Assembly: GCA_004352715.1 (NCBI GenBank)
Contig: SCFE01000076.1
Span: forward strand, 1 to 64,000
Length of the DNA: 64,000 bases
Direction of reading: 5' to 3'
Source of the DNA: Hofstenia miamia
Lineage: Eukaryota; Xenacoelomorpha; Acoela
The position numbers were made by a program, and so were the translations under genes. The first letter of the stretch is position 1; every line of letters begins with the position of its first letter. Shown piece by piece: positions 48,340-61,014 of this stretch. The notes under the pieces are model-generated. The model was not told where the DNA came from. It saw only the letters and a program-made list of their open reading frames with translations, and ran no database searches.

Positions 48340-49427
48340 AAGGTGGATATCTAAAGCGCTAATTAAAGATTAGAGGTCTATGTCGAATCTTTTCCATTCA
48401 GAAACCTCATGCACTTTCATTTTCATTACTGTTTCTACGATGAAATAAGCAAAAATCAAAATGAATTTTTGTTCAGCTTTGGTGTGTATTTGACGTAAAC
48501 CTTGAGAGAATTAGTGCTTAAAGCGACTTTAAATTAAACAAGTCATGCACATAGACAGTTTAATATATTTTTAGAAATATTTTTTTATATTTGATTCAGT
48601 GTATGTTGCACTTGGTAAATCCTTTTTAACTCACTAAGCATCACTTGCATAAGCCAATTTATCATTTTTCATTTGAAAATTGAATTTAGTGTCTGTGTCT
48701 AGGAATATTCCAAAAATAAGCGAAAAACTGGCAACAAAAGATTAATATTTTCTAAATTTATTAAGCAAATATCGTCTACCATTTTGTATGAAATAGTGGT
48801 TTAGAGAATAAACCGTCCATAGTGTTCCATTAGACGAATTATTTCCTCGAAAGCACACAACATAATGTATTAAAAATTTCTTAGAAACATCTCCATTCAT
48901 TACAGCTGTTGCAAACATCAATTTCACAGTAAAATCGATTGATATTTGGGTTAGTATTGAACTAATTTGATCGTCTCTGGTATGTTTTTACTGAGTAATT
49001 CGTTTATTATAGATAATTATTTCCCTGTAAACTCAAATTTGCCAAACGTGGAAAGTTTTGCAAATACAAATGTCTGTTAAATATCTATAGCAAAACTTTG
49101 CAAATATTTAAAAATACTTATTAAATTTGTAATGTTTCCATTTGAGAAACATATAATAAAATAGTTAATAAGTACAACATTCGATAAGCTCAACAACTAG
49201 TGCAACTTCAATTGTAATACGATTTTGCCTGTTGTAGTTGATAAATGATGTAAAGAATGGTAATATAGCAAGCGATGCATTTATTGCAACAAATAAGACG
49301 ACAAAGTGTTCCGAACTTTTAAGAAACCTGGATCGACTAATGCAACATTGAAAGCAATTCAACCCAAATGCAGGCAATGCTGTTAAATTGTAAGCAATGT
49401 GTAAAAATTACATTTTCATACATTGAT
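48340..49427 (-). repeat. 1.09-kb duplicated segment, copy B
   Basis: Reverse complement of 30973-32058 at very high identity. It carries the same 61-codon frame at 48742-48927 and an intact 70-codon frame at 49165-49377. Confidence 0.85.
49165..49377 (-). CDS. 70-codon frame with one membrane-like segment; possible exon
   Basis: Begins MPAFGLNCFQCC after an AACAG acceptor-like site. It has a hydrophobic run (HFVVLFVAINASLAILPFF) and ends ELIECCTY. The matching stretch in copy A (31021-31250) has two stops and several amino-acid changes. Divergence between the copies is about 9 differences in 245 bases, higher than in the neighbouring 160 bases (about 2). No family was recognised. It may be a piece of a membrane protein gene captured by a mobile element. 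Confidence 0.3.
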   Translation of the reverse strand: MPAFGLNCFQCCISRSRFLKSSEHFVVLFVAINASLAILPFFTSFINYNRQNRITIEVALVVELIECCTY

Positions 49428-49429
49428 TG

Positions 49430-50355
49430 CAGGTTGGGTTGGACAAAAATATATTCATATGGGGTGTGGGCCGAGTTGGGAAAAATAACTGAAATGCCTT
49501 GTCAGAATTTTTAACTAGTATTACAATTTTTGAAGAGAATGTTTTCAAAATGTTGATTATTCATGGTGCGTTTTTGTATAAAACGACTGTTTTTCTTCTT
49601 CATCTCGACATTTTATATCTAATTCTAAATAATTGCCGTACATGAATACATTAACCAGGTTTTTTCAGCCCATAACCAATCAGAAATCTTAGCCTATTGA
49701 AACTCCAAAAAATCAAAAATTTGCGCTGCCTATCATTAAAAACGCAATCCCCTAGTTATAGTTTCATTTTGTAAAAGAAGTATTGTTTCAGTATCATATG
49801 AATATTAATGGAAAAATTTATTAGAGAGCTGAATTAACTATCCACTCTGTGAGTTCAAATTAAAAAATATCCTCTTTCAAATAGGGTTTAAAAGCATCTT
49901 TCTTCAACTGTAGTTTTCAAAGAACCATGTCTTAGACTTCGGACAGAAACATTCCAGGTTTTCATAATGTAAGCTAACTATATATATATATATATATATT
50001 GTGGCATAATCAGCAAGAAGGTGATAAGAAAAGAAAAGAAATTAAATACTTTCTATGATTTAAGTTGATTAATTTTGATTATGCCTTTATATCAATTTTT
50101 TACTTTTTGTAAACTAAGTAATAATATGGTAATAGTGCCTGTCGGCAAAAGCGTTAGACAAAAAGTATCAACACGTTGCGTAAAATTTGGCAGACGAGCT
50201 TTGTATTGTAAAAACAGAAATCAACTAGAAACAGGTACATGTTTTTGTTTGTACAATTGTAATATAAAAATAGCTTACATGGTAAGAAAAGTTGATAAAT
50301 TAAATCATTCAGGATTTGTCTAAGTTTTTTGTATCAGGTTTGATTCTGTAATGAA
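49430..50355. other. Non-coding stretch with (TA)n at 49978-50000
   Basis: An 82-codon frame at 50075-50323 shows no family resemblance. Otherwise nothing was recognised. Confidence 0.4.
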
Positions 50356-50359
50356 AAGA

Positions 50360-50975
50360 GAAATCTAAGCGTTCAGGCATACGAGTAGTATTCAGGGACC
50401 CCACGATGCATTTACTGGCCTTCGGGTGGCTGCCTTCAGCATTCTGCAATATTTATCAGCTTCTGCAAGTGTTACGCCGTGTTTACGAAAGTGCATCCAT
50501 AAGATAGGTGTACGAATAAGGATTTTTCTCTGTTTAGCTTTCCTATTGATTCGATTTTTTTTATAACTAATCTCATCAAACAGCTGGATAGCTGGCAGTA
50601 GGTTAACCATCTATTTTAGAACTAAATTCTTGTATGGTATTAAACATATAAACCATATTATACCTACGAGATGTCAGCGAGCACCTTATTAGTTATATCA
50701 TTGCTAAAATTTATTAATTGTGAACCTTCGACCGTTAGCTTTCTGCAAGCCACATTGATAGCTTACATGTATACAAGATCATGAAGTTATTTATATTAGG
50801 GCTATTAATATGTAGGGTACATAATAAGCAAAAGCGGCAAGGTTGCATCAAGCCCTTTATTATCTCTAATAAGAGCAATAAATTTACAAATTCATTTAAG
50901 CTAAGCAACAAAGGGGAGCACCCCGCACCAAGACCGTCTTAAACTACAGGCCATGACACGGAATTCTGACTTGGC
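50360..50975 (+). repeat. Divergent terminal-repeat family copy D
   Basis: TAAGCGTTCAGGCATACGAG, GGTGTACGAATAAGGATTTT, TTTAGCT, CATCTATTTTAGAACTAAAT and AAGCGGCAAGG follow the module order seen in units A-C, but at lower similarity. Tentative. Confidence 0.4.
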
Positions 50976-51098
50976 CAAAGTTAGGGTTACTTTAATTTAA
51001 TTTAAGTTTAATTAATTTTAGTAACACTTGAAATAAGAAATATTGAACATTACAAAATTGAAGCAATAATAATAATCAGACAAATATTGATAACTTTT

Positions 51099-53494
51099 TC
51101 AACTTGGTTTATCTAGCTGCAAACCACCACGATTCAAAGCCTCTTGAAAATTAGAATGCTGATTATCATCAACATTAGATAATGAGCATTCATTACACCT
51201 TCTCAGAATTTCCATGGTTATACTATATACAAAAAAATAAAACCGGATATTCTTCTCAACGTAACTAATTTCAATTAGTTCTTCATTGACATCAGAGGCG
51301 GCTTTAAAATGAATGGGTAACAATTCAATTGTAGAATTATTGCTTGCTCCACTCAGAAAACTGTCTAGTTAATTAGTTAAAAGATGTTGTACACGAACTT
51401 TTTTTCTGCATCCAAAATATCTGCCACTGTTAAGTTATATTTACAGGTAATTTGTCTATACACACTAAATCTAGATTCGATAACGTCACTTTGTATTTTA
51501 CCTAAAAGAATGTATTCATAGCCATCTGTAGTTAATACACTATGAATGACATGTAAAATGAGTCAACTGTTAATATAAGAGTGTTCATTGTTTGCAAAGA
51601 AGGTTTTTGATTAGAATCAGTATTAGAACATTTCCAATGAGACAACCTCTTAAAATGCTTTAGAAAATCGGCTTGATGAGATTCAATTTTGGAAATAGGA
51701 TCTTTCCATTTATCTTATGTTTGAGTTTTCCAAGCAAAGGATTTTTAAATTTCACTATTTTGTCAAAACTTAGATATTTGACAAACAAAGGTATGGAGTC
51801 CTCCTTCACTGCGATTTTCAATGTGATAATGAACAACTGTTTGTAACACTTCGTCAAATAAGATGGCCACTACAGGTTTAACTTGCTGCATTGCAATGGA
51901 AGAGGGATAAACACTTTCCTAACAAGACCTTTCACCAATTTCAGCAAATTGAATTTTTCTCAACAATATAATCTTTGAATATCTGCAAATTTAGCTGTCA
52001 GGGTTTCACTAAAATTATTTGGATCAGAAAAAAAGAATGAATTTGATATCAATCAATTTGAACGAATGCATTTCAGCATATGAATAGTATCAATTGCTAA
52101 GTAAAATTCTGACCGCTTTCCAGTTTTGTTAACAAAGTTTACTTTACAATTGTTGTCAAAATTTCAGATTGTTGTAAACATTTATTGAACATTGCCTGAT
52201 TAAGAGCATGATTATCAGTCATTAGCACAATAATATCTATGTTTAGACTAAGAAGTCTATTCAGAACATCACTGAGGAAATCAAACCACTGTTGTGAATT
52301 AAGTTTGCGACAGGGAATAAGACGTACAACTTCAAACTGCTTATGTCTTAGATTAGAAATCATCACAGCAAGAACACTCTTTGAAAAAACCTTGTCATTA
52401 TGAGAGGTTACATTGGCATTCTCAGTCACTCCTATGATTTTACCATGTCTGTAATCAAGAGATTCTGCTACGTGGATTTCATCTACAATTAATACATTTT
52501 CCTTTCCTGAATACAACTGAGGAAGAATAATCCTAAAATAATCAGTATTTTTAAAGTCAGCAGCATTCAAGAGTCTGACATTGCAAACCAATCTTTGTAA
52601 ATGCCGTAAGCTTGGTAAAATAACAGTTTTGGCTTTCACAATTCTAGTATACAGTGATTGACTATGCACATAAATTTGATATGCAAACATCAACACATTT
52701 AGGTTGTACTTGCATTGAAACTTATTTAAAGAGAACAATTGAAGTTGATCACGGATAAACCAAATGGCATCAAGGTTTACTTCAGAATCTACAACACACT
52801 CTTCAGCGTCATGCAACAAGTGCAAGAGCATATTTTTAGAATCATTGATAAAGTGGGTTTCACAATTATTTCCAAAAACAAAGAGATTCTGCAGTTGAGA
52901 TTTTGTTATCAACACATGAACAATTTCTGTTGTTCTAATAAATGCAGACACCGAAATTTTACCCTGACATTTAGTAAAAGACAAAGATCTTTTTACTACT
53001 ATTGATCAATTAAATAACTTGAAAAATTTCAGAAAACTTATACATTTCAAGCCAATAGTATGAAATTTATGATATAACGGTTCACAATGCAAAGCAATAT
53101 CCGAGAAATCATTTATATTAAAAGAGTTCAGAGTGTATTCACTCAATTTAGAACCTTTTCTTTGAGGCGACATTCTAGGTTTGATTTTTGGTTGATAATA
53201 CGCAGGGTAATCAGGAAATAATGTTGGCACAGCATTTTAATCAATTTACTGTATTTGAGTTTAATATTTCGCCTACATCGTTTTTATTGATGAACTAAAG
53301 TTTGTAAATTGGTTTTGAGTAAAGTGGAGTTTACACACCCCTACATTTCTAGTCGGTTTAAAATTTTCTCTTCTATTATTTGTTAACCATGTGGCTTTCA
53401 ATTCACAATTTCTAAGAAATCTATAGACTGGCATGTATTCTAGAATATGACGATAATTTGATGAGCATCCAACAACGCAACAGCTACGAGGCAT
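51099..53494 (-). pseudogene. THAP9/P-element-type transposase relic
   Basis: Reading down the minus strand: a THAP zinc finger (53273-53494: MPRSCCVVGC, later CKLHF, the C2CH ligands). Next is an in-frame run of stops and then AVPTLFP (53230), the AVPTIF box that closes THAP domains. A 281-codon catalytic part follows (52139-52984) with VLIVDEIHV (first Asp), GKIIGVTENAN and LMTDNHALNQAMF (second Asp). DIQRLY lies at about 51970. Near the C terminus come RRCNECSL and RGGLQLDKPS (51110-51180), typical of P-element/THAP9 proteins. At least six stops or frameshifts separate the parts. In a live copy the protein would bind P-type termini in the nucleus. TIRs were not identified. Confidence 0.75.
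53273..53494 (-). other. THAP zinc-finger segment
   Basis: C5/C10 (CCVVGC) with C and H in CKLHF, a WLTNNRRENFKP region and conserved N-terminal MPR. This is the DNA-binding domain of the transposase relic. Confidence 0.75.
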
Positions 53495-53760
53495 GATTAA
53501 TTTATAATACCTGAGTGCAATCTCAAACAGAATAATTATGCTGTTTTATTACATTCGCTTCTGCAAGAGGGCGCAACCAGATACATGCTATGAGAATTTA
53601 AACAAAATGAAATTTAATTAAACCATTAGACGAAATTTCATTTATCATAAATTGCTAGATGGGGTCGGAAAAGATTGAATTAGTATGCCATACACCTGCA
53701 ATTTTACACTGCTTCAGAGAGAATACTTCTACGTCGTTACTTTTAACATATGGGCATCAT

Positions 53761-55639
53761 CGTTTGGGGTAACTTTGTTACCCCAAATTAAGAATTCCAT
53801 ATTATTTAATATAAAATATATTTAAAGAATTGTGTTCAATCTACATAAATTCTTTCAATTATAGCATGCAGTTTACAACAAAATTTGAAATCTTGTAATA
53901 CTTTTCTCTAATATTTTGTAAATATTTGCATGATAAAAAGCAACTTCCCCGTTCTTTTTTAAGTGGAGAACTTGTCTTCTTTAATATCAGAGTTACTCAT
54001 TCATTGATGCATATAGTCACACATATGTTTGATACAGAGATTAATACAATTATTACTACCAGACTTACCATTGAGCCGAGCTCTCTAACGTATCAAGCCG
54101 AGCCGAGCCCAGCTTAAACACTGCATTGGAAACACAACATGCCCAAAACGAGCCTTTATTAAGCTAATCAAATTTATAGTTCTGCTTCTTAATTTGTTTA
54201 TGCAGATTTTTCTTTTTATAATGTTATTTTAAAAACTTATTGTAAAATGCTTGTTAAATAATAACAAGAGTGATGTAAAAAAATTTAAAGCAAAATGTAT
54301 CATGTTCAAAGACAAACTCATGTGCTTATCTCCGGAACTTGCGAACAGTGCAATAAAGACTTATTGTTTGTTGATTTTCCTTTTTTTCTTCTATGAAGTT
54401 TGTTGTAAATTGTACTCATTGAGATACATTAAAAAATAGAGAACATTTACCTTTACTCAAATATGGCCACAATGAAATGTTGTGAGATATAATGTTAACT
54501 GATGAATTTTGCAAGTTCTCTTGTATATAGTGCGTGGATTTTTTTGCAAAGTGCCAACAATATGTCAAAAAATAATTTAAAAGATAGCATGCCTTAAATC
54601 AAATATCCATAGCAATGATATAAACTTGATTTAGATATAAGCTAGTTTGTGTTTTAATGTGACAGTTCTGGGAAGTAGTAATTTCTGCATTTTATAATGC
54701 ACCAATCAGTGTAACTTTTCACATTTTTCGTAATTGGTTAAGTGATAAACCAGATTACACATCATAAAATCATTTAATTTTCATGATGCCTCTTCAAACC
54801 AGAGTGAATGTTGATATTTGAGTGAGACCGTCGACATACTTGTTGTCCAGCATTGCCAAGATGCTCCGAGATTTGACCTAATACTGCAATTAACATTTCT
54901 GTATATCATTCAGGGCTTGCTCGAAACTTTTAGACACATCGAGTCTGGGTCATTCATAATTGTTAGGGAGGACGAACACCAACAGAATTAAGGAAGTCAA
55001 ACTCTTCAATCTTTGAAATTCTTTTGGACTAATTGATTTTAGTTATACATGTATTTTTAAATGATTTTGTCTTGTTTTCATTTATGCTTTTATGCTAAAA
55101 CATTTTTGCGCGTATTATACTAGTAATCCTTCTTTGATTAGTTTGGGGTACGGATCATTGTTAGACAAACCAGGTCGGGTCACAGGTTAAAAATTGAACA
55201 TATTTCATGCTCAATATTAGATTTCAAAATTTCCTAATCCAGGTGAACTACCATCATCAAAATATTTTCATTACTTCAATCTTGCATCATGATTGAAAGA
55301 GCTTCATCACTAACCTTCGTCAACAATTTGCAAGCAACATTAGAGATTTGAAAGGAGAGTTGTATATATGCAATGTAAAATATAAATTGATTTAACATAA
55401 TACAGTATTCTTAATATTTGTTAGATCAAATAACTTGGGGTTATAAAGTTACCCCATATGGCGATAATCATAGAAATGCAGTTAATATTGTAAATAAAGC
55501 TGCTAAACATTGCTGCTATATAGCATTATTAGGCATTTAGGTTGATATAAAAAGTCATAAGTTTTTGTTGGTTTACAGGAATTTCCCGTCTTTCAGCAAC
55601 GTAATTAAGGAGCGTGGGGTAACAGAAACACCCCAAACG
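53761..55639. mobile_element. Element with hairpin-forming palindromic TIRs (TTTGGGGTAAC...GTTACCCCAAA)
   Basis: The left end is itself a hairpin (TTTGGGGTAAC-TTT-GTTACCCCAAA, about 53763-53787). The right end at 55613-55639 (GTGGGGTAACAGAAACACCC then CAAACG) is the inverse in imperfect form. A third GGGGT...ACCCC hairpin lies at 55436-55455. The interior (a few frames of about 60 codons) has no recognised product. The superfamily is unknown. Confidence 0.5.
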
Positions 55640-55907
55640 AGTTAGAAGGGTTAATAGAGTAAGTTTAGCTAGATAGCAGAAAATATATAATAATTGCTAT
55701 TATGTTTATAATATTTGATTTCATCAGACATATTTTTATTTCGAATATTTCTATATAATTTTTTTTATTTTTTAATATAATGCCAAATTGGTCAGAACTT
55801 TTATTATATTACAGCTGTTTATGCACATAATTATGCTTAATTTGAAATTTGAAATTGTTCTAATTATATATAGAATGAAGAATATCTTATTGTTGGGGAA
55901 GATACCA

Positions 55908-55943
<36 letters not shown>

Positions 55944-56690
55944 TTATATATATATATATACATATATATATCAAATTTATTTGTAGTATACCATTGTTAT
56001 ATCAATTTTGTTATATCAATTAAATGAATTCATATGTAAAATGGAATAGTAATTACAAATATGAATGCGTGTTATTAAACATTTGTTTCTGATAAAAATG
56101 GAATTTTACCCCAGTCTATATAGCAATGCTTAATATCGCCAGTATGTTAAAACTTTTAAATGTATAAATAGCTTATGAAATTGAACGGACCTTTCGACCT
56201 CCAGCATAATGTTGATTTTTGCATTGCAAAGAAATAAATGCACCTTTAGGCAAATGAGCACATTTTGAAAATCTGATTTTTTATGAAAAGTATTACGACG
56301 ACATTTTGTGTGCTAATCAGCCATATCCAACAGAATTGTTCCGAGTTTTTATACAGCCAGCATTGACCCGCGGGCTTGCACACAATACACGGCCGACTTT
56401 TAAATAATGTACCGATCAATATTTAATGCAAGATACCACGTTATTAGTATTTTTCGGTATTTTCATAATATAACGGTATTGGTTTCAGTATCGGTTTCAG
56501 CATCGCCGGGTTCTAGAAACTTTAAAAAGGTAATTTTGTTTTTTTGAACAATCAGTAATTAACTATTTATTCTTGGCAATATTATATAACAATATCTATA
56601 GAATTAAACATCAAATCAAATTCGTTTTTGATTTTAATGTTTTGCTTCAGTAATTGATTATAATCTTCCCAGTGATAGAAAAACACAATT
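55640..56690. other. Non-coding stretch; (TA)n at 55907-55970
   Basis: A CGGTATTGG/TCGGTATT cluster near 56450-56510 looks like a hAT subterminal region, but no partner end was found. Confidence 0.4.
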
Positions 56691-56714
56691 CTATTAAACT
56701 GATGAATAAATAAG

Positions 56715-56865
56715 TGGCCGTGCATCAAAAAGACGCTCGTCTGAACACTCCCAAATATTGACGGATGCATCAAAAAAGCATGCATCAAAAACAAGCTAGG
56801 CTGAACGCACTTTCATCAAAAGATGCGCATCAAAAGGTTGTCGTCTGAACGCACCTTGAGAAGAT
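56715..56865. repeat. GCATCAAAA repeat cluster, probable MITE end
   Basis: GCATCAAAA-type units recur five times (about 56722, 56765, 56780, 56811, 56827). They alternate with GTCTGAACGCAC-type blocks and end CTGAACGCACCTTGAG. This is the subterminal pattern of a TIR element. The matching left end was not found. Confidence 0.4.
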
Positions 56866-56869
56866 TGAT

Positions 56870-57740
56870 TCAATTCAAATATTTTTAGAGATGTTGCCAT
56901 CGCCTTAAATAATGCGGCAATCGACATATGTACCAGACACCATGAATAAGATTGTTCTGTACAAAGTGTCATCTATAATTCATTAAAAGCGAAATCTATA
57001 ACTATATATTTATTTATATACATCGGCTGAAAATAATGCTTTATTGTAATCAAATTGTTGCAAACTAATTCAACAAAGAAGCATGAGATTAATTCTAAGG
57101 TGACTTCAATCATTCGAACAAGAGCTAAAATTAATTATTTATGTTATTAAAAAAAATAATGTAAATTTTCATAAAAATATTTTTCTGTTTATTCCTAAAT
57201 AATAGCGCATATATGTAATACGAGTAAAACACATTGAATAATCATACCTTTTTGACACAATGTATTTGGAAATTTCATTTAAGGCAAAGACTTGCTTTAA
57301 ACTAAAAATGTATAAATTTGCATAAATATACTTTTATATTTGTTTAATAATCGCTAATAATTTTTTATGAATTCCAAGTTTTCTGTGCTAAATATATATC
57401 CCGTGCTATCGCGTGTTAACGCGTGCTACGAATTATGTAATCTATTATTTTTAAGCTTTTTACCGTATGTTATTGCATTTCTCATCGTTTCTTTTACCTT
57501 ATATTAGTGTCTATTTTGTTCGCGTGCACCCAATCCTATACTTTCGTCACTTTCTTGTATTTTCTAGGGTTTGTCCATAAATATATTGTTAATCTAGAAA
57601 ATTTGGTATTGAAATATTACATATTCCTTATTGGAATTGGTCAATAACATGATCTAAGCATTTGTGTTTATCATTTAAAATTCTGAAATGGAATTGAAAA
57701 TATAATAATTCAAAGAATTCTAACGAACTTTATGCATAAC
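56870..57740. other. Non-coding stretch upstream of the CARD duplication
   Basis: A palindrome, CGCGTGTTAACGCG, lies near 57410-57423. No exon was recognised. Confidence 0.4.
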
Positions 57741-57747
57741 ATATAAA

Positions 57748-58764
57748 AAATTAAATTCATGAAATAATATTCATAGATTCAAACGCCAATTATAACGAAG
57801 CAAATAGACATAAACAAAGTTCGTGGAAAGGGAATGTAACCTTGTTTATACAATAGTATATACATTATGGTTAGTTGATGTTTATTAATGAAAACACTAC
57901 GAGCATATCCTTGGGGAAATTGTAATTTGAATGTATTTTTGTAAAAAGACAATATGCATTGCATTGTGTATGGATGGACCTGGTATTGGATTACGCATTG
58001 CTATTTAAACCCACCCCATATTATTCAATTAACTAAAGTTCTATATTCTAAACAGTGTATTTTATCATGGTCTTTATAGTATATTTTTATTATACAGCTT
58101 GTTACTAAGTTTTCGAGTTTTGCTTTTGTATTGCTATTGCATTTTCAGATGCTACATTTTTTAAATTCTTAAATTCAATTTTAACATTAGATGTTAATTT
58201 AAACACATTATTAGAGAAAACAATTTCCAATTTCATTTAAGGCCTACATTCACTTTGGCGTTACATTCACTAAGCCTAACATTTTACTTCCTTAATTGGT
58301 TTTTTAATTTCCAATAGTTACACAGTTCAAATGTTTTAGATGACAGAGAAAATTGATGAACTTTTTTTTGAGTTATATACTCGTTTGGAACCAGACGATG
58401 TCATTGCATACTTAAGAAAGCATATGAGCCCTAGCACTTATCAGAAAATCGACAATGACACACTCACTAACTTAGAAAAATCAAAAGAACTTTTAAATTG
58501 GCTTACCAAAAAACCTAATGTTTATCCTGATTTTCTAAAAGCTCTTAAAATCTCAAAACAAGAAGACCTTTATAATTTACTAGAAGGTGAAAATACAGGA
58601 AGTAAGTTATTTATGTTTTGACTTCAATATTTTGATGATTTATTAAATCAGAAAATTAGCTTGCATTAATTGTGTACTTGAAGTTTGTGCATGTACAGTG
58701 TATTAAAATTTCTTTTATTCCGTTTGCAGAAGGACATTTCATCTGTCAAATTATGAATCTCACA
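57748..58764 (+). repeat. Tandem duplication unit 1 (CARD exon and upstream region)
   Basis: Aligns end to end with 58806-59811: about 590 bases of upstream DNA, the CARD exon, its donor and the following intron to a CACAGAT sequence. Only a few percent of bases differ, so the duplication is recent. (TA)n at 58777-58800 separates the units. Confidence 0.9.
58340..58601 (+). CDS. CARD-domain exon, copy 1
   Basis: ATG directly follows an in-frame TAG (also a possible AG acceptor). 87 codons plus one base run to a GTAAGT donor at 58602, phase 1. The translation fits a Caspase Recruitment Domain of full length. Helix 1 contains MTEKIDELFFELYTRLE; then DVIAYLRKH, the STYQKIDND turn, KSKELLNWLTKKP, FLKALKIS and the C-terminal QEDLYNLLEG signature. 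CARDs pair with other CARDs in caspase, NLR or RIG-I-type signalling in the cytoplasm. Downstream partner exons were not found between the two copies, so this copy may splice past copy 2 or be orphaned. Confidence 0.75.
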
Positions 58765-58805
58765 GATGGCCAGTACTATATATATATATATATATATATA
58801 CATTA

Positions 58806-59811
58806 AAAAATTCAATTCATGAAATAATATTTATAGATTCAAACGCCAAACGAAGCAAATAGACATAAACAAAGTTCGTGGAAAAAGAATGTAACCTCGT
58901 TGATAAAAATAAAATAGTATATACATTATGGTTAGTTGATGTTTATTAATAAAAACACTACGAGCATATCCTTGGCGAAATTTTAATTTGAAGGTGTTTT
59001 TGTAAAAAACAATATGCATTGCATTGTGAATGGATGGACCTGGTATTAGATTACGCATTGCTATTTAAACCCACCCCATATTATTCAATTAACTAAAGTT
59101 CTATATTCTAAACAGTGTATTTTATCATGGTCTTTATAGTATATTTTTATTATACAGCTTGTTACTAAGTTTTCGAGTTTTGCTTTTGTATTGCTATTGC
59201 ATTTTCAGATGCTACATTTTTTAAATTCTTCAATTCAATTTTAACATTAGATGTTAATTTAAACACATTATTAGAAAAAACAATTTCCAATTTCATTTAA
59301 GGCCTACATTCACTTTGGCGTTACATTCACTAAGCCTAACATTTTACTTCCTTAATTGGTTTTTTAATTTCCAATAGTTACCCAGTTCAAATGTTTTAGA
59401 TGACAGAGAAAATTGATGAACTTTTTTTTGAGTTATATACTCGTTTGGAACCAGACGATGTCATTGCATACTTAAGAAAGCATATGAGCCCTAGCATTTA
59501 TCAGAAAATCGACAATGACACACTCACTAACTTAGAAAAATCAAAAGAACTTTTAAATTGGCTTACCAAAAAACCTAATGTTTATCCTGATTTTCTAAAA
59601 GCTCTAAAAATCTCAAAACAAGAAGATCTTTATAATTTACTAGAAGGTGAACATACACGAAGTAAGTTATTTATGTTTTGACTTCAATACTTCGATAAAA
59701 TTAGCTTTCAATAAATGTGTACTTGAAGTATGTACATGTACAGTGCATTAAAATTTCTTTTATTTCGTTCGCAGAATGACATTTCATCTGTCAAATTATG
59801 AATCTCACAGA
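58806..59811 (+). repeat. Tandem duplication unit 2
   Basis: Second copy of 57748-58764. A further 38-base fragment of the unit's end reappears at 60143-60180, right after a single N. Confidence 0.9.
59400..59661 (+). CDS. CARD-domain exon, copy 2; probable first coding exon of a CARD-RING gene
   Basis: Differs from copy 1 by about six bases, giving only three visible amino-acid changes in the exon (STYQ to SIYQ, and GENTG to GEHTR at the end). The donor GTAAGT begins at 59662 in phase 1. The RING exon at 61721 has a phase-1 acceptor, so joining them keeps the frame and gives a CARD followed at once by a RING finger. A nearer AG (59776) would lead to a stop within nine codons. Joining is inferred from phase, strand and proximity; no transcript is available. 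Confidence 0.7.
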
Positions 59812-60177
59812 TCGTCACTTATTTCGCAACACTACATTTGGGTTATTTTGATTTTTTAATTTTCATGTTTAATCAAACTAAGTTGACTTGTTATAAGCGT
59901 TTCCTTCTTAAATGCGTATGCATTATCTTCAGCTTAGAATGAGAATTAGAAAAAAGTATGGTGATTCGCACTGCTTATTTCTATTTAATATACAAGCAAG
60001 GAGTGCTAAATATATAACCACTCATTGATACAAGAAAATTGTGCCTGTAATAATTTTTTCAGGATGTGTTTGTTGTGGTGTTTCCTCTGCTATTTTATTT
60101 GCTAATTATTGAAGTGCAAATCATTTCGAATTATTCTTTCTNATCTGTCAAATTATGAATCTCACAGATGGCCAGTA

Positions 60178-60181
<4 letters not shown>

Positions 60182-60220
<39 letters not shown>
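60182..60220. repeat. (TA)n microsatellite
   Basis: Pure TA tract following the N-flanked fragment of the CARD duplication. Confidence 0.9.
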
Positions 60221-60222
<2 letters not shown>

Positions 60223-61010
60223 TGTACATAAGCTTTTTTTATCTTGAAAATTGCACATGGCGATTGATATTGCATATACACTATAACTATACTATGACTA
60301 TATTCCTAGCAAAACACAATTTTGATATTTTCTATTTGTCAATTCTTTGTATAACTGTAATCAGCTTTCATTTTTTCGTGAATATAAATTGGGAACATTT
60401 CAGGTTGTTTAGTTAGTATAATTTTTATGATAGCTAAATTACATAAATCTAGGCGAGCAGCATTATCAATCATTCTGTTTCATATTGCTGTGGCATTGGA
60501 TCCCAGTTAGCATTTAATAATTTATAATTAAACAAATACATATATTTTAAAATTTTTTCACTAAATCCAAACAAAATTACTCCTTTAGTATGATTTGTCA
60601 ACTGACATTTGTGTTTGAATGTTCTTGCAGCTGAAAATCTTTCAAATTTATTTTGAGCGCCCCCTTCCATATTAGAAAATTACAAGCATTCAATTTGTTG
60701 ATTTGTATGAGTCCTTTCCAATTTCAAGTGCAATTCCTTTCATTATTACAAACAGCTTCTGTAAAAATAATTTATAAATTCCATAAAAAACTGAAGTCAA
60801 ATTACCTCTTCAAAAAGTAGAACAACTCAATTTAAAGTAAATTATTTAGAGATTCCTGAAATTGAACTTAATTATCATTCGAAATGCAGAACTGAAGACT
60901 GCTGAACTATAAACATTTCTTAAATTTAGATTTTGATAAGAATTCATCTATACCTAAGCAAAATATTTTCTTTTAATAAGATAAACCAAGAAATTTTTTT
61001 TATCATTTTG
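60221..61010 (+). other. Putative intron of the CARD-RING gene, no feature recognised
   Basis: No alternative exon with convincing splice sites was found. Confidence 0.4.
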
Positions 61011-61014
61011 GACG

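Noticed and set aside
50075-50323. 82-codon plus-strand frame
   Set aside because: No family resemblance, splice context or duplicate; length is not unusual by chance.
57779-57964. Minus-strand frames upstream of both CARD exons (also 58831-59058)
   Set aside because: They recur only because the DNA is duplicated; frames differ by indels between copies and have no domain.
59776-59811. Small exon after the CARD exon (AG at 59775)
   Set aside because: Phase-1 joining gives a stop after a few codons, and the same sequence recurs in non-coding context at 60143.
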